Shown here piece by piece: positions 1-9,338 of a stretch of DNA of 64,000 bases (within the stretch, counting starts at the first letter, position 1; every line of letters begins with the position of its first letter). Source of the DNA: Ruminococcaceae bacterium UBA5413 (lineage in GTDB: Bacteria > Bacillota > Clostridia > Oscillospirales > Acutalibacteraceae); the NCBI GenBank assembly GCA_002409585.1, contig DHNP01000025.1:1-64000 (forward strand), read 5' to 3'. The notes under the pieces are model-generated. The model saw only the letters and a list, made by a program, of their open reading frames with translations, had not been told where the DNA came from and made no database searches. Both the position numbers and the translations under genes were made by a program.

Positions 1-4
1 CAAA

Positions 5-49
5 CAAAAACGCACCTGACACCTCTTGAAAAGCGGCGTCAGGTTGCGT
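5..49 (-). terminator. Intrinsic terminator of the sugar ABC operon
   Basis: On the minus strand a GC-rich stem (ACGCAACCTGACGCC against GGTGTCAGGTGCGT, with small bulges) is followed directly by TTTTTG. It is the first U-tract hairpin downstream of the SIS gene, about 215 bases past its stop. The bases between it and the gene are AT-rich and show no coding frame that I trust. Confidence 0.75.
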
Positions 50-253
50 AATCTGACAATATTCTACGACAGGGCTTTTTATTCTTTGTCCGTTAACTCT
101 GGGGCAGTTCAGTTCAAATAAGGCCTTTAAGGGGCTAAACTTTATTTTTACTTGGCTCTCAGCCGTTTATCACATATGGTTTTTATTTATTTAACATACT
201 CGCACACTATAAAATAATAAATTTTCTTAGGCCATTATATTACCAGCAAATCT

Positions 254-282
254 CACCGGAACGTTCATTCAATGTTCCGGTG
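254..282 (-). other. Stem-loop over the stop codon of the SIS gene
   Basis: A perfect 9-bp inverted repeat (CACCGGAAC / GTTCCGGTG) spans the TGA stop at 265-267. It has no U-tract, so it is more likely an mRNA 3' stabilising or processing hairpin than a terminator. Confidence 0.5.
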
Positions 283-837
283 CCTGCCCTCCATCTCAGT
301 ATTTGATACTTGCAGCTCGTCTTCAAGCATCATAATAATAATATCAAACAGCATATATAAATGCTGTTCAAAAAGATTGCCCATCGGCTGAACTGATGGA
401 ACGGCCCTTTCATCTGTCCCGTTAAATACCGCCGCCGGAACAAATAATGTAAAATCAGCTAATTTAGGGCATGTTTGATGCGGAGACCCTGTTACCACCG
501 CAACTTTTGCGCCGGCTTTCTTCGCCTGCTCCACAACATATGTAATATGGCCTATCTTTCCGGATCCATTGGTGGCAATAAATAAATCGCCTTCGTGCAT
601 ACCCGGAGTCGTATCATCCCAAATCCAGTGGGCCTCTTTGCCTAAATGCATGAGGCGCATAGCAAACCCCCGGGTTGATATGCCTTCCCGCCCAACGCCC
701 ATCAGAAAAATTCTCTTTGAATTTTTTATCAATTCAAGGAATGTCCCAAGTTCTTTAATATCCTGCCTTTTAAAAACTTCCAAGTGCTCACGCATAATGG
801 TGCCATAAAGCGATTTGTATTTTTCTTCCAGGTCCAT
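265..837 (-). CDS. SIS-domain sugar isomerase, 6-phospho-3-hexuloisomerase-like
   Basis: This 190-residue protein has a single SIS (sugar isomerase) fold, about residues 25-150, including the phosphosugar-binding loop NGSGKIGH. Length and motif order fit the 6-phospho-3-hexuloisomerase (HxlB/PHI) family, which interconverts 3-hexulose-6-phosphate and fructose-6-phosphate. The frame is open further upstream, but the ATG at 837 is chosen because AGGAGAAAATACAACG precedes it and because the longer form would run back into the permease gene. It is the last gene of the ABC transporter operon, 32 bases after the permease. No hexulose-phosphate synthase is adjacent, so its true substrate is probably a phosphosugar derived from the imported sugar. 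The family call is firm; the exact reaction is inference. Confidence 0.8.
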   Translation of the reverse strand: MDLEEKYKSLYGTIMREHLEVFKRQDIKELGTFLELIKNSKRIFLMGVGREGISTRGFAMRLMHLGKEAHWIWDDTTPGMHEGDLFIATNGSGKIGHITYVVEQAKKAGAKVAVVTGSPHQTCPKLADFTLFVPAAVFNGTDERAVPSVQPMGNLFEQHLYMLFDIIIMMLEDELQVSNTEMEGRHRNIE

Positions 838-869
838 CGTTGTATTTTCTCCTTTCCTAAGCGGAATTT

Positions 870-1898
870 TTATTTTTGAAGCGCGCCTTGCAAATTTTTC
901 ATGCTCTGCTTCAATGTCTTGTGCTGCGAGTAAGCCGTAACTGCAAAATTCAGCCCCAATACGGCAATCAGCATAATACCCCATATTAATTTCTTAGTAT
1001 AAGGCGATAAAGACATAATAGTAAAAGCGCTCGACATTACCTGCATAAGGATAATAGCAATAATAACTCCCTGGACTTTACCTTTCCCTCCGTTCGGGCT
1101 TATGCCGCCAATCACGCATACTATCATGGTCTGCAGCAAATATGAATCCCCATAGCCTACCTTAGCGGAATTTACACGGCTAAGTATAATAAGCCCCGCC
1201 ATACCTGCCAAAAGTCCGGTCGTCATAAATACCAGTATGCTCATTTTCTCATTATTTATCGCGCTAAACCTTGCGGCAACAGGGTTCCCGCCATATAAAT
1301 ATAATTTTCTGCCTAAGCCCGTAAATGAAATGATGACCCCTAATATAACGGAAGCTGCTAAAAAAATCCAAAATATAACCGGCAGCCCCAAAAACACAGC
1401 CTTTCCAAACTCAGCAAAGGCAGGGTCGATGTTGCCAACACTGGACCCGCCTGTCAGGGCCATGCCTATCCCCTGAATAAATGTCATGGTGCCAAGAGTT
1501 GCAATCAAAGACGGGGCGGACGTTTTTGCTATTATAAAGCCGTTAAATACGCCGAAAGCCAAGCTTGTGATAATAGCCGCGGTAACCGCCAGCAAAACCC
1601 GTGCGGCGCCTTCGGTACCAAAAGACCAAGTCCCGTTTAAAATATATGCCGTAAAAATCGCTACGGTATTGGCGTTGGCTATAATTGATAAATCAATACC
1701 GCCGACCATATTTGAAAGCATCATAGCAAGTGCAAAAAAACCGAACTCCGGAATCTGAAATGCCATTGACTGAATATTTCTGCCAGAATACATGGAACCG
1801 CCGAATGCGGCGGCAGCCGCTATGAGAACAACAAGCGTAATTCCAACTAATATGCTTAATTCAAGGTCTTTTCCAAGTATTTTTTTAATTTTATCCAT
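870..1898 (-). CDS. Sugar ABC transporter permease (RbsC/BPD_transp_2 family)
   Basis: An integral membrane protein of 342 residues with eight to ten hydrophobic segments, typical of the RbsC/MglC permease family that forms the channel of group-2 sugar ABC importers. Visible family marks are the conserved MVGGIDLSI segment (about residue 65) and GGISPNGGKGKVQGV (about residue 265), which lies in the region that docks on the ATPase. It lies 12 bases downstream of a second, different permease, so the transporter is probably a heterodimer. It is co-transcribed with the ATPase and the SIS gene. The substrate cannot be read from the permease. Confidence 0.88.
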   Translation of the reverse strand: MDKIKKILGKDLELSILVGITLVVLIAAAAAFGGSMYSGRNIQSMAFQIPEFGFFALAMMLSNMVGGIDLSIIANANTVAIFTAYILNGTWSFGTEGAARVLLAVTAAIITSLAFGVFNGFIIAKTSAPSLIATLGTMTFIQGIGMALTGGSSVGNIDPAFAEFGKAVFLGLPVIFWIFLAASVILGVIISFTGLGRKLYLYGGNPVAARFSAINNEKMSILVFMTTGLLAGMAGLIILSRVNSAKVGYGDSYLLQTMIVCVIGGISPNGGKGKVQGVIIAIILMQVMSSAFTIMSLSPYTKKLIWGIMLIAVLGLNFAVTAYSQHKTLKQSMKNLQGALQK

Positions 1899-1910
1899 AT
1901 TCTTCTCCCT

Positions 1911-2909
1911 CTATTCCGTAAAGATTAAATGGTTCCTGTTCTTCACTCTTTCCTGATATGACGTAACCGCCACCGCAATGACTAAAATAGCGCCGACAAA
2001 AAGGTTATTCCATGAAGAAGATAAACCAATCAGAATTAAGGTCGAATTCAGCAGATAAATGATTAATACGCCCAAAACCGAACCGAAAATTTTGCCCTGC
2101 CCGCCTGTTATCTTTGTTCCGCCGATTACTACCGCCGCTACGATCATCAACTCGTCGCCAACCATTTTATTAGGATACAGCGCGTTTACCTGAGCCGCAT
2201 AAACAATGCCCATCATGCCTGCAAGCGCACCCGAATATCCGTATACAAAAAGCCTAATGATGAAAGGATTAAAGCCTGCCCTTCGTGCTGATTCTTCATT
2301 GTTGCCAATCGCAACTATTCCCCTGCCAAGCATGGTTTTATACAAAATCAGATACGTTAAAATTCCTGCAATCAGTACAGGGATTAAAGACACAGTCAAT
2401 CCTGCCGAACCGTTTTCCGTGTAAATCTTAAACAGCGTCCCCTGCCCAAACTGATGCAGGCACGTAGGAAGCACGCCTGAACCAAACGACTTGTCACTTA
2501 TAAAAGTAGTCATGATGCCGTGGAACAGGTTCTGCGTCCCAAGAGTAATAATGAAAGGCGGCAGCTTCAGCCAGTTGATTAACAACGCGTTTATAAGCCC
2601 GAGGCAAACCCCTATAAATGCTGATAATGCAAACGCAAACGCCAAGTTGTTAATTCCGGTCTTAATCATAGTGTAAAGCGATGTGTAGCTCCCAAATAAT
2701 GCTATGGCCATAAAAGAAACGTCTATGCCGCCGGAAATCATAACAACCAAAAGTCCGAAAGCCACTATCATAGTCGTTGATGAGGTTTTAATAATATCAA
2801 AAACAGTCTGTACCTTTAAAAACTGCGGATTTTTGAGCGCGACGAACACGCTGTAAATAATAATAATAACCATCAGCATCTTCTGGTATTGATCAAGTTT
2901 TTTCTTCAT
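1911..2909 (-). CDS. Sugar ABC transporter permease (RbsC/BPD_transp_2 family)
   Basis: This 332-residue multi-spanning membrane protein belongs to the same family as the next gene. It has the MISGGIDVSFMAIALFGSY segment near residue 60 and GGTKITGGQGKIFGSVLG near residue 260. Its start codon overlaps the stop of the upstream ATPase gene by four bases (ATGA), a sign of translational coupling. The two permeases differ clearly in sequence, which fits a heterodimeric channel. Confidence 0.88.
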   Translation of the reverse strand: MKKKLDQYQKMLMVIIIIYSVFVALKNPQFLKVQTVFDIIKTSSTTMIVAFGLLVVMISGGIDVSFMAIALFGSYTSLYTMIKTGINNLAFAFALSAFIGVCLGLINALLINWLKLPPFIITLGTQNLFHGIMTTFISDKSFGSGVLPTCLHQFGQGTLFKIYTENGSAGLTVSLIPVLIAGILTYLILYKTMLGRGIVAIGNNEESARRAGFNPFIIRLFVYGYSGALAGMMGIVYAAQVNALYPNKMVGDELMIVAAVVIGGTKITGGQGKIFGSVLGVLIIYLLNSTLILIGLSSSWNNLFVGAILVIAVAVTSYQERVKNRNHLIFTE

Positions 2910-4435
2910 TGTGCCGCCTCCTCTGCCGATACTTCCGGTACCCGGCTGCTGATTAAATCCGCAATCATTTTTTCCGCGCCGTTTTGGCCCAGGTCCTCTT
3001 CTTCCAGCTTTTTAACGCACTGGCCGTTTCTCAGTATAAAAACCCTGTTGCAGTTAGCCATGATCTCCTGGATTTCATCAGAAATAAAAATGATGGCCAT
3101 GCCGCTGTCCGCAAATTTATGTATCTGCTCATATATTTCTGATTTCGAGCCAACGTCAATACCCACGGTAGGGGTATCCATTATAAACACCTTCGGCTTA
3201 GTAGCAATCCATTTGCCAATAACGACTTTCTGCTGATTGCCTCCCGACAGCGTTCCTACTACTGTGTCAACCGAAGGCGTCCTGACCTTCAGCTCATCTA
3301 CATACTTATGGGCAATCTCATTTTCTTTCTTTTTATTGACTATGCCTTTTTTACAAATGGAATTTATAAGCGCGGAAGAAATATTCTCTTTTATTTTTCT
3401 TTCGATAAACAGTCCCTGGTTAAACCTGTCCTCCGGCAGCAAAGCGATTCCGCATTTTTTTGCCGCCATGGGTGAAGAAATATCTGTTACTCTGCCTTCT
3501 ACTTTAATTACGCCGCTTTTTGGGGGATTTAAGCCGAAAAGCGACATTGCCAACTCTGTCCTGCCGGAGCCTAAAAGCCCCGTCAGCCCTATAATATCGC
3601 CCGGCCTGACCGACATGCTTACGTTTTCATACTGGCCGGTTCTCGTAAGATTATCAATTTCCAAAATAGGGTCATTATCTTTACATACCCTATGATATCT
3701 CTGGTACTCTATCTCTCTGCCTGTCATATAATAAGACAAACTTTTTTCGTTTAAGTCCTTACTTTCAAAGTCTCCGATTTTATTGCCGTTTCTAAAAATA
3801 GTTATTTTATCAGCGACTGTAAAGACTTCATCCAATTTGTGGCTTATAAACACTATCGCCAAACCCTGTTTCTTAAGTTCAAGCATGATCTTCATCAAAT
3901 GGCCTACTTCTGTCTTAGTAAGGGCCGTAGTAGGTTCATCCATAAATAAAATTTTTGCATCCTGTGCCAAAGCTCTGCAAATAGCAACCATCTGCCTGTT
4001 TGCCATGGAAGTCTCACCGACTGTTTTGTCAAGGTCCATCTGAACCCCTATCTTGTCAAGCTGTTCCTTTGCAATGGATTTGACTTGTTTCCAATCGATA
4101 ATCCTGTTTCCTTCAAATTTCAACTTGCTTATGGCAATGTTTTCTGCGACTGTCATATGTTGAAAAAGTGATAAATCCTGGTATATCACTTGTATCCCGT
4201 TTTTCATAGCCTCAACAGGCGTTAATGACTGGTATACCCTGCCGTTAATTTCTATACTTCCCTCATCAGGTTCATAAACACCCGAAATACACTTTACAAA
4301 CGTTGATTTGCCACAGCCGTTTTCTCCCACAAGGCAATGGATTTCTCCCGCGTTAATTGTTATGTCTATATTATTTAGCGCACGAACACCTATAAAGGAT
4401 TTGCATATATGGCTGGCACAAAGAATAGGGTCCAT
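2906..4435 (-). CDS. Sugar ABC transporter ATP-binding protein (RbsA/MglA type, two ATPase domains)
   Basis: This 509-residue protein is a tandem ABC ATPase of the RbsA/MglA type that energises group-2 sugar importers. Domain 1 has Walker A GENGCGKST (about residue 38) and Walker B ILFMDEPTTALT. Domain 2 has the altered P-loop GLLGSGRTEL usual for this family, an ABC signature LSGGNQQKVVIGKW and VFIMDTPTVGIDVGSK. It lies between the binding-protein gene, from which it is separated by 256 bases holding a terminator-like hairpin, and the two permease genes. Full length for the family. Confidence 0.92.
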   Translation of the reverse strand: MDPILCASHICKSFIGVRALNNIDITINAGEIHCLVGENGCGKSTFVKCISGVYEPDEGSIEINGRVYQSLTPVEAMKNGIQVIYQDLSLFQHMTVAENIAISKLKFEGNRIIDWKQVKSIAKEQLDKIGVQMDLDKTVGETSMANRQMVAICRALAQDAKILFMDEPTTALTKTEVGHLMKIMLELKKQGLAIVFISHKLDEVFTVADKITIFRNGNKIGDFESKDLNEKSLSYYMTGREIEYQRYHRVCKDNDPILEIDNLTRTGQYENVSMSVRPGDIIGLTGLLGSGRTELAMSLFGLNPPKSGVIKVEGRVTDISSPMAAKKCGIALLPEDRFNQGLFIERKIKENISSALINSICKKGIVNKKKENEIAHKYVDELKVRTPSVDTVVGTLSGGNQQKVVIGKWIATKPKVFIMDTPTVGIDVGSKSEIYEQIHKFADSGMAIIFISDEIQEIMANCNRVFILRNGQCVKKLEEEDLGQNGAEKMIADLISSRVPEVSAEEAAQ

Positions 4436-4549
4436 AGTCCTACCTCCAAAATACTATTACCGTAAGTACTGTCTTATTTAACTGCCATGCAGCCAAACGG
4501 TAAACAAAATGCAATCAAATATATATGCTTTCCTGCGCTATGTGCTTCG

Positions 4550-4598
4550 AAAAAGCGCCTGCTCTTTTCCGCCATAAGGCGGAAAAGAGTGGCAGGTA
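4550..4598 (-). terminator. Intra-operon terminator/attenuator between binding protein and ATPase
   Basis: On the minus strand a long stem (core CTCTTTTCCGCC / GGCGGAAAAGAG with loop TTAT, extended by CCTGCC / GCAGG) is followed by GC and TTTTT. This is an intrinsic-terminator shape between the first and second genes of the transport operon. Partial termination here would give more binding protein than membrane components, a common arrangement in ABC operons. Confidence 0.65.
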
Positions 4599-4691
4599 CT
4601 TTACACATATAAATGACTAACAAATGCCCAAAGTTCCATCTCTTACGCTTTGCTTTTAGGATACCGGCTTCATGCAGATATTTTTTCTTAC

Positions 4692-5756
4692 TTAGAAATT
4701 GTAGTCGTTAATATTGCTGGCTGTAAATTCAAGCGGAGCGTTGCCATAGCCGATATGGCCCTTAAGTTCAATGTTATCATAGCCGGTGGCTTTTAAATCA
4801 GTCCCGTTTGCAACGCCCTGCCCCGAAGCTATCAGGTAAGCGGCGTAGCAGGCGGCATAACCGGCATCCGCCGGCCTCCAGCAAAGGCCGTGTGACATTG
4901 ATCCGTTTTTCAAATATGTAGATGACATAGACGGAAGTGCAAGGGATACAACCTTGACTGTTTTTGCCTTGCCGTTTTCTTGAAGAGCTTCACAAATGCC
5001 GCCGCCCTGTGCTGAGCAGTCAAAGAATCCCGCTATGTCCGGGTATGCTTTCAGCACCTCAAGTGCCTTGTCGTGCGCACCCTCAACGCTGTTGCCGTCT
5101 TCATAAGGTTCATCCGCAACATTTTGCATATCAGGATAATTCTTTTTAATATAATTTACTGCCGCCTTATACCAAGCCATATGTGTTTCCATTGTAAGGC
5201 CGCCGACAAACCCGGCATATTTGCCCTTTCCGCCCATAGCCTTGGCGAGGTTCTTCGCAAACAGTTCCCCAAAGGCTTCATTGGCAAACGCCTCAACGTC
5301 AAGGTCAACGTTGTCTGCCGTACCGGGGGCCTCATGTGTAACTACGACGATACCGGCCTTGCGTGCTTTCTCGATTGTCGGCACTAACGCGGCAGGGTCG
5401 TTCGGCACAACGCATATGGCATCAACGTTTTGCGCAATCAAATCCTCCATTATTGAGATTTGGCTTGCCGCATCTCCGACTTCCGGTACCTGGACGGATA
5501 CATTCAGCCCGGTGTCTTTTTTGAGCTGTTCAATACCCGTAGCCATGTCATCAAACCATGAATCCGACTGTTTAACAATCATTACGACCTTGTAATCCGC
5601 AGGATCCGCGCTTTTGCTGCCGGTCGACACTGTCGATGCCGTACCAGTACTTGCCGCTTGGCTTGATGCTTCTGTTGCCGTCTTGCTGCTGCACCCTGCA
5701 AAGAGCGTCGATAGCATGGCAATAGACAAAACTACTGATAATAACCTTTTCTTCAT
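4692..5756 (-). CDS. Sugar ABC transporter substrate-binding lipoprotein
   Basis: This 354-residue protein is a periplasmic-binding-protein-like (Peripla_BP_4/ribose-type) lipoprotein. The signal peptide MKKRLLSVVLSIAMLSTLF ends in AGC, giving Cys22 as the likely lipidated residue. A Ser/Thr/Ala-rich tether of about 30 residues follows, then two alpha/beta lobes starting at YKVVMIVKQSDSWFDDMATG. It captures the sugar outside the membrane and delivers it to the two permeases downstream. A TTTTCTTCATT/AGGAGG context supports the start (GGAGG lies about eight bases upstream). It is divergent from the two-component system, which probably controls it. Confidence 0.9.
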   Translation of the reverse strand: MKKRLLSVVLSIAMLSTLFAGCSSKTATEASSQAASTGTASTVSTGSKSADPADYKVVMIVKQSDSWFDDMATGIEQLKKDTGLNVSVQVPEVGDAASQISIMEDLIAQNVDAICVVPNDPAALVPTIEKARKAGIVVVTHEAPGTADNVDLDVEAFANEAFGELFAKNLAKAMGGKGKYAGFVGGLTMETHMAWYKAAVNYIKKNYPDMQNVADEPYEDGNSVEGAHDKALEVLKAYPDIAGFFDCSAQGGGICEALQENGKAKTVKVVSLALPSMSSTYLKNGSMSHGLCWRPADAGYAACYAAYLIASGQGVANGTDLKATGYDNIELKGHIGYGNAPLEFTASNINDYNF

Positions 5757-5810
5757 TGTTTTTCCTCCTGATTTTTATTTAGCTTAACAGCCTGTTCCTT
5801 TATATTTAAA

Positions 5811-5839
5811 ATTATAGAGCATACTAATTTTGATTCATA
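5811..5839 (-). promoter_or_regulatory. Possible promoter of the ABC operon
   Basis: On the minus strand a perfect -10 TATAAT lies at 5811-5816, about 55 bases upstream of the binding-protein start. The -35 position is poor (TATGAA at 17-bp spacing), which would fit a promoter needing the divergently encoded AraC-type activator. No operator could be defined by eye. Confidence 0.35.
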
Positions 5840-6030
5840 TAAAAAAATCCGAGATAATCTTACAAAAATCCGACTTCTAAACGCTCCTTATTGTAAATTT
5901 CGCGGCATTAAGATATACTTCATATTGTAATTGATAAAACATTAATAGATAATAGCTGTCAGAACTATCCCTTTACTAAAAAACGCCAAAATTAAACAAA
6001 CTGCTATATTATTATGATCGGTGAAATATA

Positions 6031-7809
6031 ATGAGAAAACATTCTTCCGCAAAAATAGATGAAAAAATTAAAAACCTTAGACTAAATACAAAAATAGCAC
6101 TTATCATAGTATTTGTTATCGCTTTAACCACAGCGGCATCTCTTGCCGGCACGCACATCGTTTTGCGTTCCAGCAACAGGCTGCTTTATCAGGCACTTGC
6201 CGGTTCACTAAGTTATAGTGCCAAAGATATTTCAAAGAAGCTTGCAAACGTAGAGTCCATGACAAACTATATCATTTCAAACCAGCCCATCAGGAAAGGA
6301 TTGATTTCTTTAGTAGATGAACCCCAGTCAGTCGTACAGGATGGAAATATAAAAAATACAATAACGTCTTCCCTTGTCGATTATTATCAAAATTATAAAA
6401 ATAACGACATTAACTATATTGATTTGTTTAACGTCCATATGATGTCATCCAGTTTTTCCGCCAGAAGCCTTGACACGCCTGACAAAATACACCAGTCTGT
6501 TATAGCGGCGGCCGGGCAAAACTCCGGTTACGCATGCTGGGTAACGGATTACTGTAATTCATACGGGCTCTTTCTGGGCAGGGACAGCAGGCGCGTGCAA
6601 AACCTTAAATTTGAGACGTTAGGGACCGTAGTGGTCAATATCGATATGGATAAACTGGTTTATTCTTCAACACAATCCATCCTCCATGATAACAATGTAC
6701 AATATATACTCTATAAAAGCGGCGCAGAGATTTACCACTCAAAAAGCATCCAGCCCAAATACATAGACTTTATTTACAACAAATTAAAAAATACATATGA
6801 TATTGTCTCTTTAGGTTCAGAGCGGTATTTCTGCGTCCGCGGCATAATTGAAAACAATAACTGGGAGTACATATGCCTTATTCCATATTCCTATGTTGGC
6901 TACACTCTTATGGTGACGCGGATCTTGTCCGTCATTATTTTACTTGCAGCCGTTGTGATTTCTTCCATGCTTTCGAGGGTCTTGATTAAATCAATATCAA
7001 GGGACTTTGTATGCCTTGTAGACAAAATGAGGAAATTCGGCAAAGACGAGTCACAGCTCCCAAAAAACGATTACGACTACAGCGGCAGGACTGACGAGAT
7101 TGGGATACTTCATCAGCAGTTTGATCAGATGGCAAGGGAAATACAGAATTTGATACAGCAAAATTATATAAACGAAATCCTTACAAAAGATGCAAAGCTG
7201 AAGTCTTTGGAAAGCCAAATTAATCCGCATTTTCTTTACAATGCTTTGGAATCCATTAATTGGAGAGCAAAGGCTATCGGCGCCAATGACATTTCTTCAA
7301 TGGTAAAATCACTTGGCGATTTGCTGCGCGCAACCTTAACCAACAACGAAAATAATTTCACTGTAAAGCATGAGCTTGACATAGTCAACGATTATATTAC
7401 AATACAAAAAATCCGGTTCGGAGACGAGCGGTTATCTTACAAAGAGTCTATCGCGGCAGATATTCTTAACGTTAAGCTGCCTAAAATGACTATACAGCCG
7501 CTTATAGACAATGCCATAAACTACGCTATGGAAGTAATTACCGAAACATGCTATATAGAATTACTTGGCTTTAAAGAAAATAATGTTATACATATTTTGG
7601 TGATTAACAACGGTTCACAGTTTGAAGACAACCTTTTGGGCAAATTGGCGGAAGGCATTGTAAAGCCACATGGAATTGGAATCGGTCTTTTAAACATAGA
7701 CAAACGTATCAGCCTTATATACGGGAGCCGGTACGGCCTTCACCTTTATAACAAAGATACGGATCATGCAGTCGCCGAAATTATCATACCAGGAGAAGAA
7801 ATATGCTGA
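6031..7809 (+). CDS. Sensor histidine kinase, YesM-like (HisKA_7TM-less, HATPase_c)
   Basis: This 592-residue membrane sensor kinase has an N-terminal transmembrane helix (about residues 22-44), an extracellular region of roughly 240 residues, a second helix (about 293-313), a HAMP linker and a cytoplasmic kinase core. The histidine-kinase box INPHFLYNALESINW contains the phosphoacceptor His400, and an N-box follows (PLIDNAINYAMEV) with the G-box GIGIGLLNIDKRI. This is the YesM/LytS-like type usually paired with AraC-type regulators and placed beside carbohydrate ABC operons. Its stop overlaps the regulator start by seven bases. The start ATG follows CGGTGA at short spacing. Confidence 0.9.
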   Translation: MRKHSSAKIDEKIKNLRLNTKIALIIVFVIALTTAASLAGTHIVLRSSNRLLYQALAGSLSYSAKDISKKLANVESMTNYIISNQPIRKGLISLVDEPQSVVQDGNIKNTITSSLVDYYQNYKNNDINYIDLFNVHMMSSSFSARSLDTPDKIHQSVIAAAGQNSGYACWVTDYCNSYGLFLGRDSRRVQNLKFETLGTVVVNIDMDKLVYSSTQSILHDNNVQYILYKSGAEIYHSKSIQPKYIDFIYNKLKNTYDIVSLGSERYFCVRGIIENNNWEYICLIPYSYVGYTLMVTRILSVIILLAAVVISSMLSRVLIKSISRDFVCLVDKMRKFGKDESQLPKNDYDYSGRTDEIGILHQQFDQMAREIQNLIQQNYINEILTKDAKLKSLESQINPHFLYNALESINWRAKAIGANDISSMVKSLGDLLRATLTNNENNFTVKHELDIVNDYITIQKIRFGDERLSYKESIAADILNVKLPKMTIQPLIDNAINYAMEVITETCYIELLGFKENNVIHILVINNGSQFEDNLLGKLAEGIVKPHGIGIGLLNIDKRISLIYGSRYGLHLYNKDTDHAVAEIIIPGEEIC

Positions 7810-9338
7810 AACTGTTAATCGCGGATGACGAAAAAGTGATTAGGGAAACCATCAGTGACTTAATAGACTGGAAAAAATCAGGCATAGAACTGATTGGTAC
7901 CGCCAAAGATGGTATTGAAGCTTATAACATCATTTTAGATAAATATCCCGACATTGTGCTAACAGATATACGTATGCCGGGTTTATCAGGGCTAAACCTG
8001 ATTCAAAAGATTTATGATATTAATAAAGACACCCAGTTTATTATTCTCTCCGGCTACAATGAATTTGAGTATGCAAAAACAGCTATGCAGTACGGTGTCC
8101 GCCATTATTTACTTAAGCCCTGCAGTGAAGAGCAAATTATTGAAAGTATTGAGGAAGTAAAAGAAGAATACGCAAAAAAGCTTGCTACTAACCATATTGT
8201 AGAAGAGCACTACTTGCTGCAGGATCAATTCAACACAGGGCTTATTGTAAATATTATCAACAGTTACCTCGCGCACGAAATCAACGAACTGCCTGATATT
8301 GAAGACGAGTACTTTGCCAACTACCATAAATATTTGGATAGGAACAACAGCCGGTATGACATTTTCTATTTATATTATGTTGAAGAGCATAATTTTGAAA
8401 GAGCAAATTCATTGCTTTTTAATTTTTGGAAAAGCCATTATCCGGGCATTGTTTTAAATATCCTTTACGTGCATAACACCATGTTGTTTTTTTTCCCTTC
8501 TTTTACCGATTCATACGAATTAATAGAACAATTCTGCAATTCCCTGAGTTTTAGGCGGCAGAACACAAATCCTGTGTGGGAACACTGCCTTTCCCTTGAC
8601 CTGAAATCTGCCTTGCGTAAGATTTCCATGCAAATCAGGAGATATGAAAAAATATATTACTCAAATGGAAGAACGGTAACAACCATAAGCAACTACAATA
8701 ATATTATTAAAGACATTCAAGATTTAACGAAAAATCTGTTTACAGCAGATACGGTTTCCGCCAAGAGCACACTAAACTTACTGAAAAAAAATATAGAAAG
8801 TCTGAACAACTTGAACTTTCTAAAACAGATTGCTCCGTCAATCGTTATGATTGCCGCTTCTAAAGTAAGCTCATTTGGCGTAGTAGATGCGGCTGAGTTT
8901 CTGCTTAAATTAAAAAACGAATCAAATATTTATAAATGCAAAAAAATTATATCTAATAAAATAGACACACTTTATGCCTCCTATAATTCTTTCCCCTCTA
9001 ACGGTTACATAAGCAATAAAATTAAGAGCTACGTAAAAGAGCATCTTTCAAATTCAGAGCTGTCGCTAAAATGGATTGCAGAACATGAGTTGTATATGAA
9101 TGTCGATTATATAAGTAAAAAATTTGTAAAAGAAACCGGGCAAAAGTTCTCACATTACCTTACTGACGTAAGGATTAAAAAATCTAAAGAATTACTTGCT
9201 TTGGCTGATACAGATAAAATTCAAAATATAGCTGAGTCTGTCGGTTTTGGAAATAATCCGCAGTACTTTTCACAAATATTTAAGAAAAATACCGGTATGT
9301 CACCGAGCAGCTATATTAAAATCATACAAAGTAAATGA
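7803..9338 (+). CDS. Response regulator with AraC-type DNA-binding domain (YesN-like)
   Basis: This 511-residue regulator has an N-terminal receiver domain with acidic pocket (ADDE, residues 7-10) and phosphoacceptor Asp55 in IVLTDIRMPG, a long middle region of unknown fold, and a C-terminal AraC helix-turn-helix pair (about residues 400-505, ending FSQIFKKNTGMSPSSY). It forms an operon with the sensor kinase, overlapping it by seven bases. By family and position it most likely activates the divergent sugar ABC operon. The gene is very AT-rich compared with the genes after 9.6 kb. Confidence 0.92.
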   Translation: MLKLLIADDEKVIRETISDLIDWKKSGIELIGTAKDGIEAYNIILDKYPDIVLTDIRMPGLSGLNLIQKIYDINKDTQFIILSGYNEFEYAKTAMQYGVRHYLLKPCSEEQIIESIEEVKEEYAKKLATNHIVEEHYLLQDQFNTGLIVNIINSYLAHEINELPDIEDEYFANYHKYLDRNNSRYDIFYLYYVEEHNFERANSLLFNFWKSHYPGIVLNILYVHNTMLFFFPSFTDSYELIEQFCNSLSFRRQNTNPVWEHCLSLDLKSALRKISMQIRRYEKIYYSNGRTVTTISNYNNIIKDIQDLTKNLFTADTVSAKSTLNLLKKNIESLNNLNFLKQIAPSIVMIAASKVSSFGVVDAAEFLLKLKNESNIYKCKKIISNKIDTLYASYNSFPSNGYISNKIKSYVKEHLSNSELSLKWIAEHELYMNVDYISKKFVKETGQKFSHYLTDVRIKKSKELLALADTDKIQNIAESVGFGNNPQYFSQIFKKNTGMSPSSYIKIIQSK

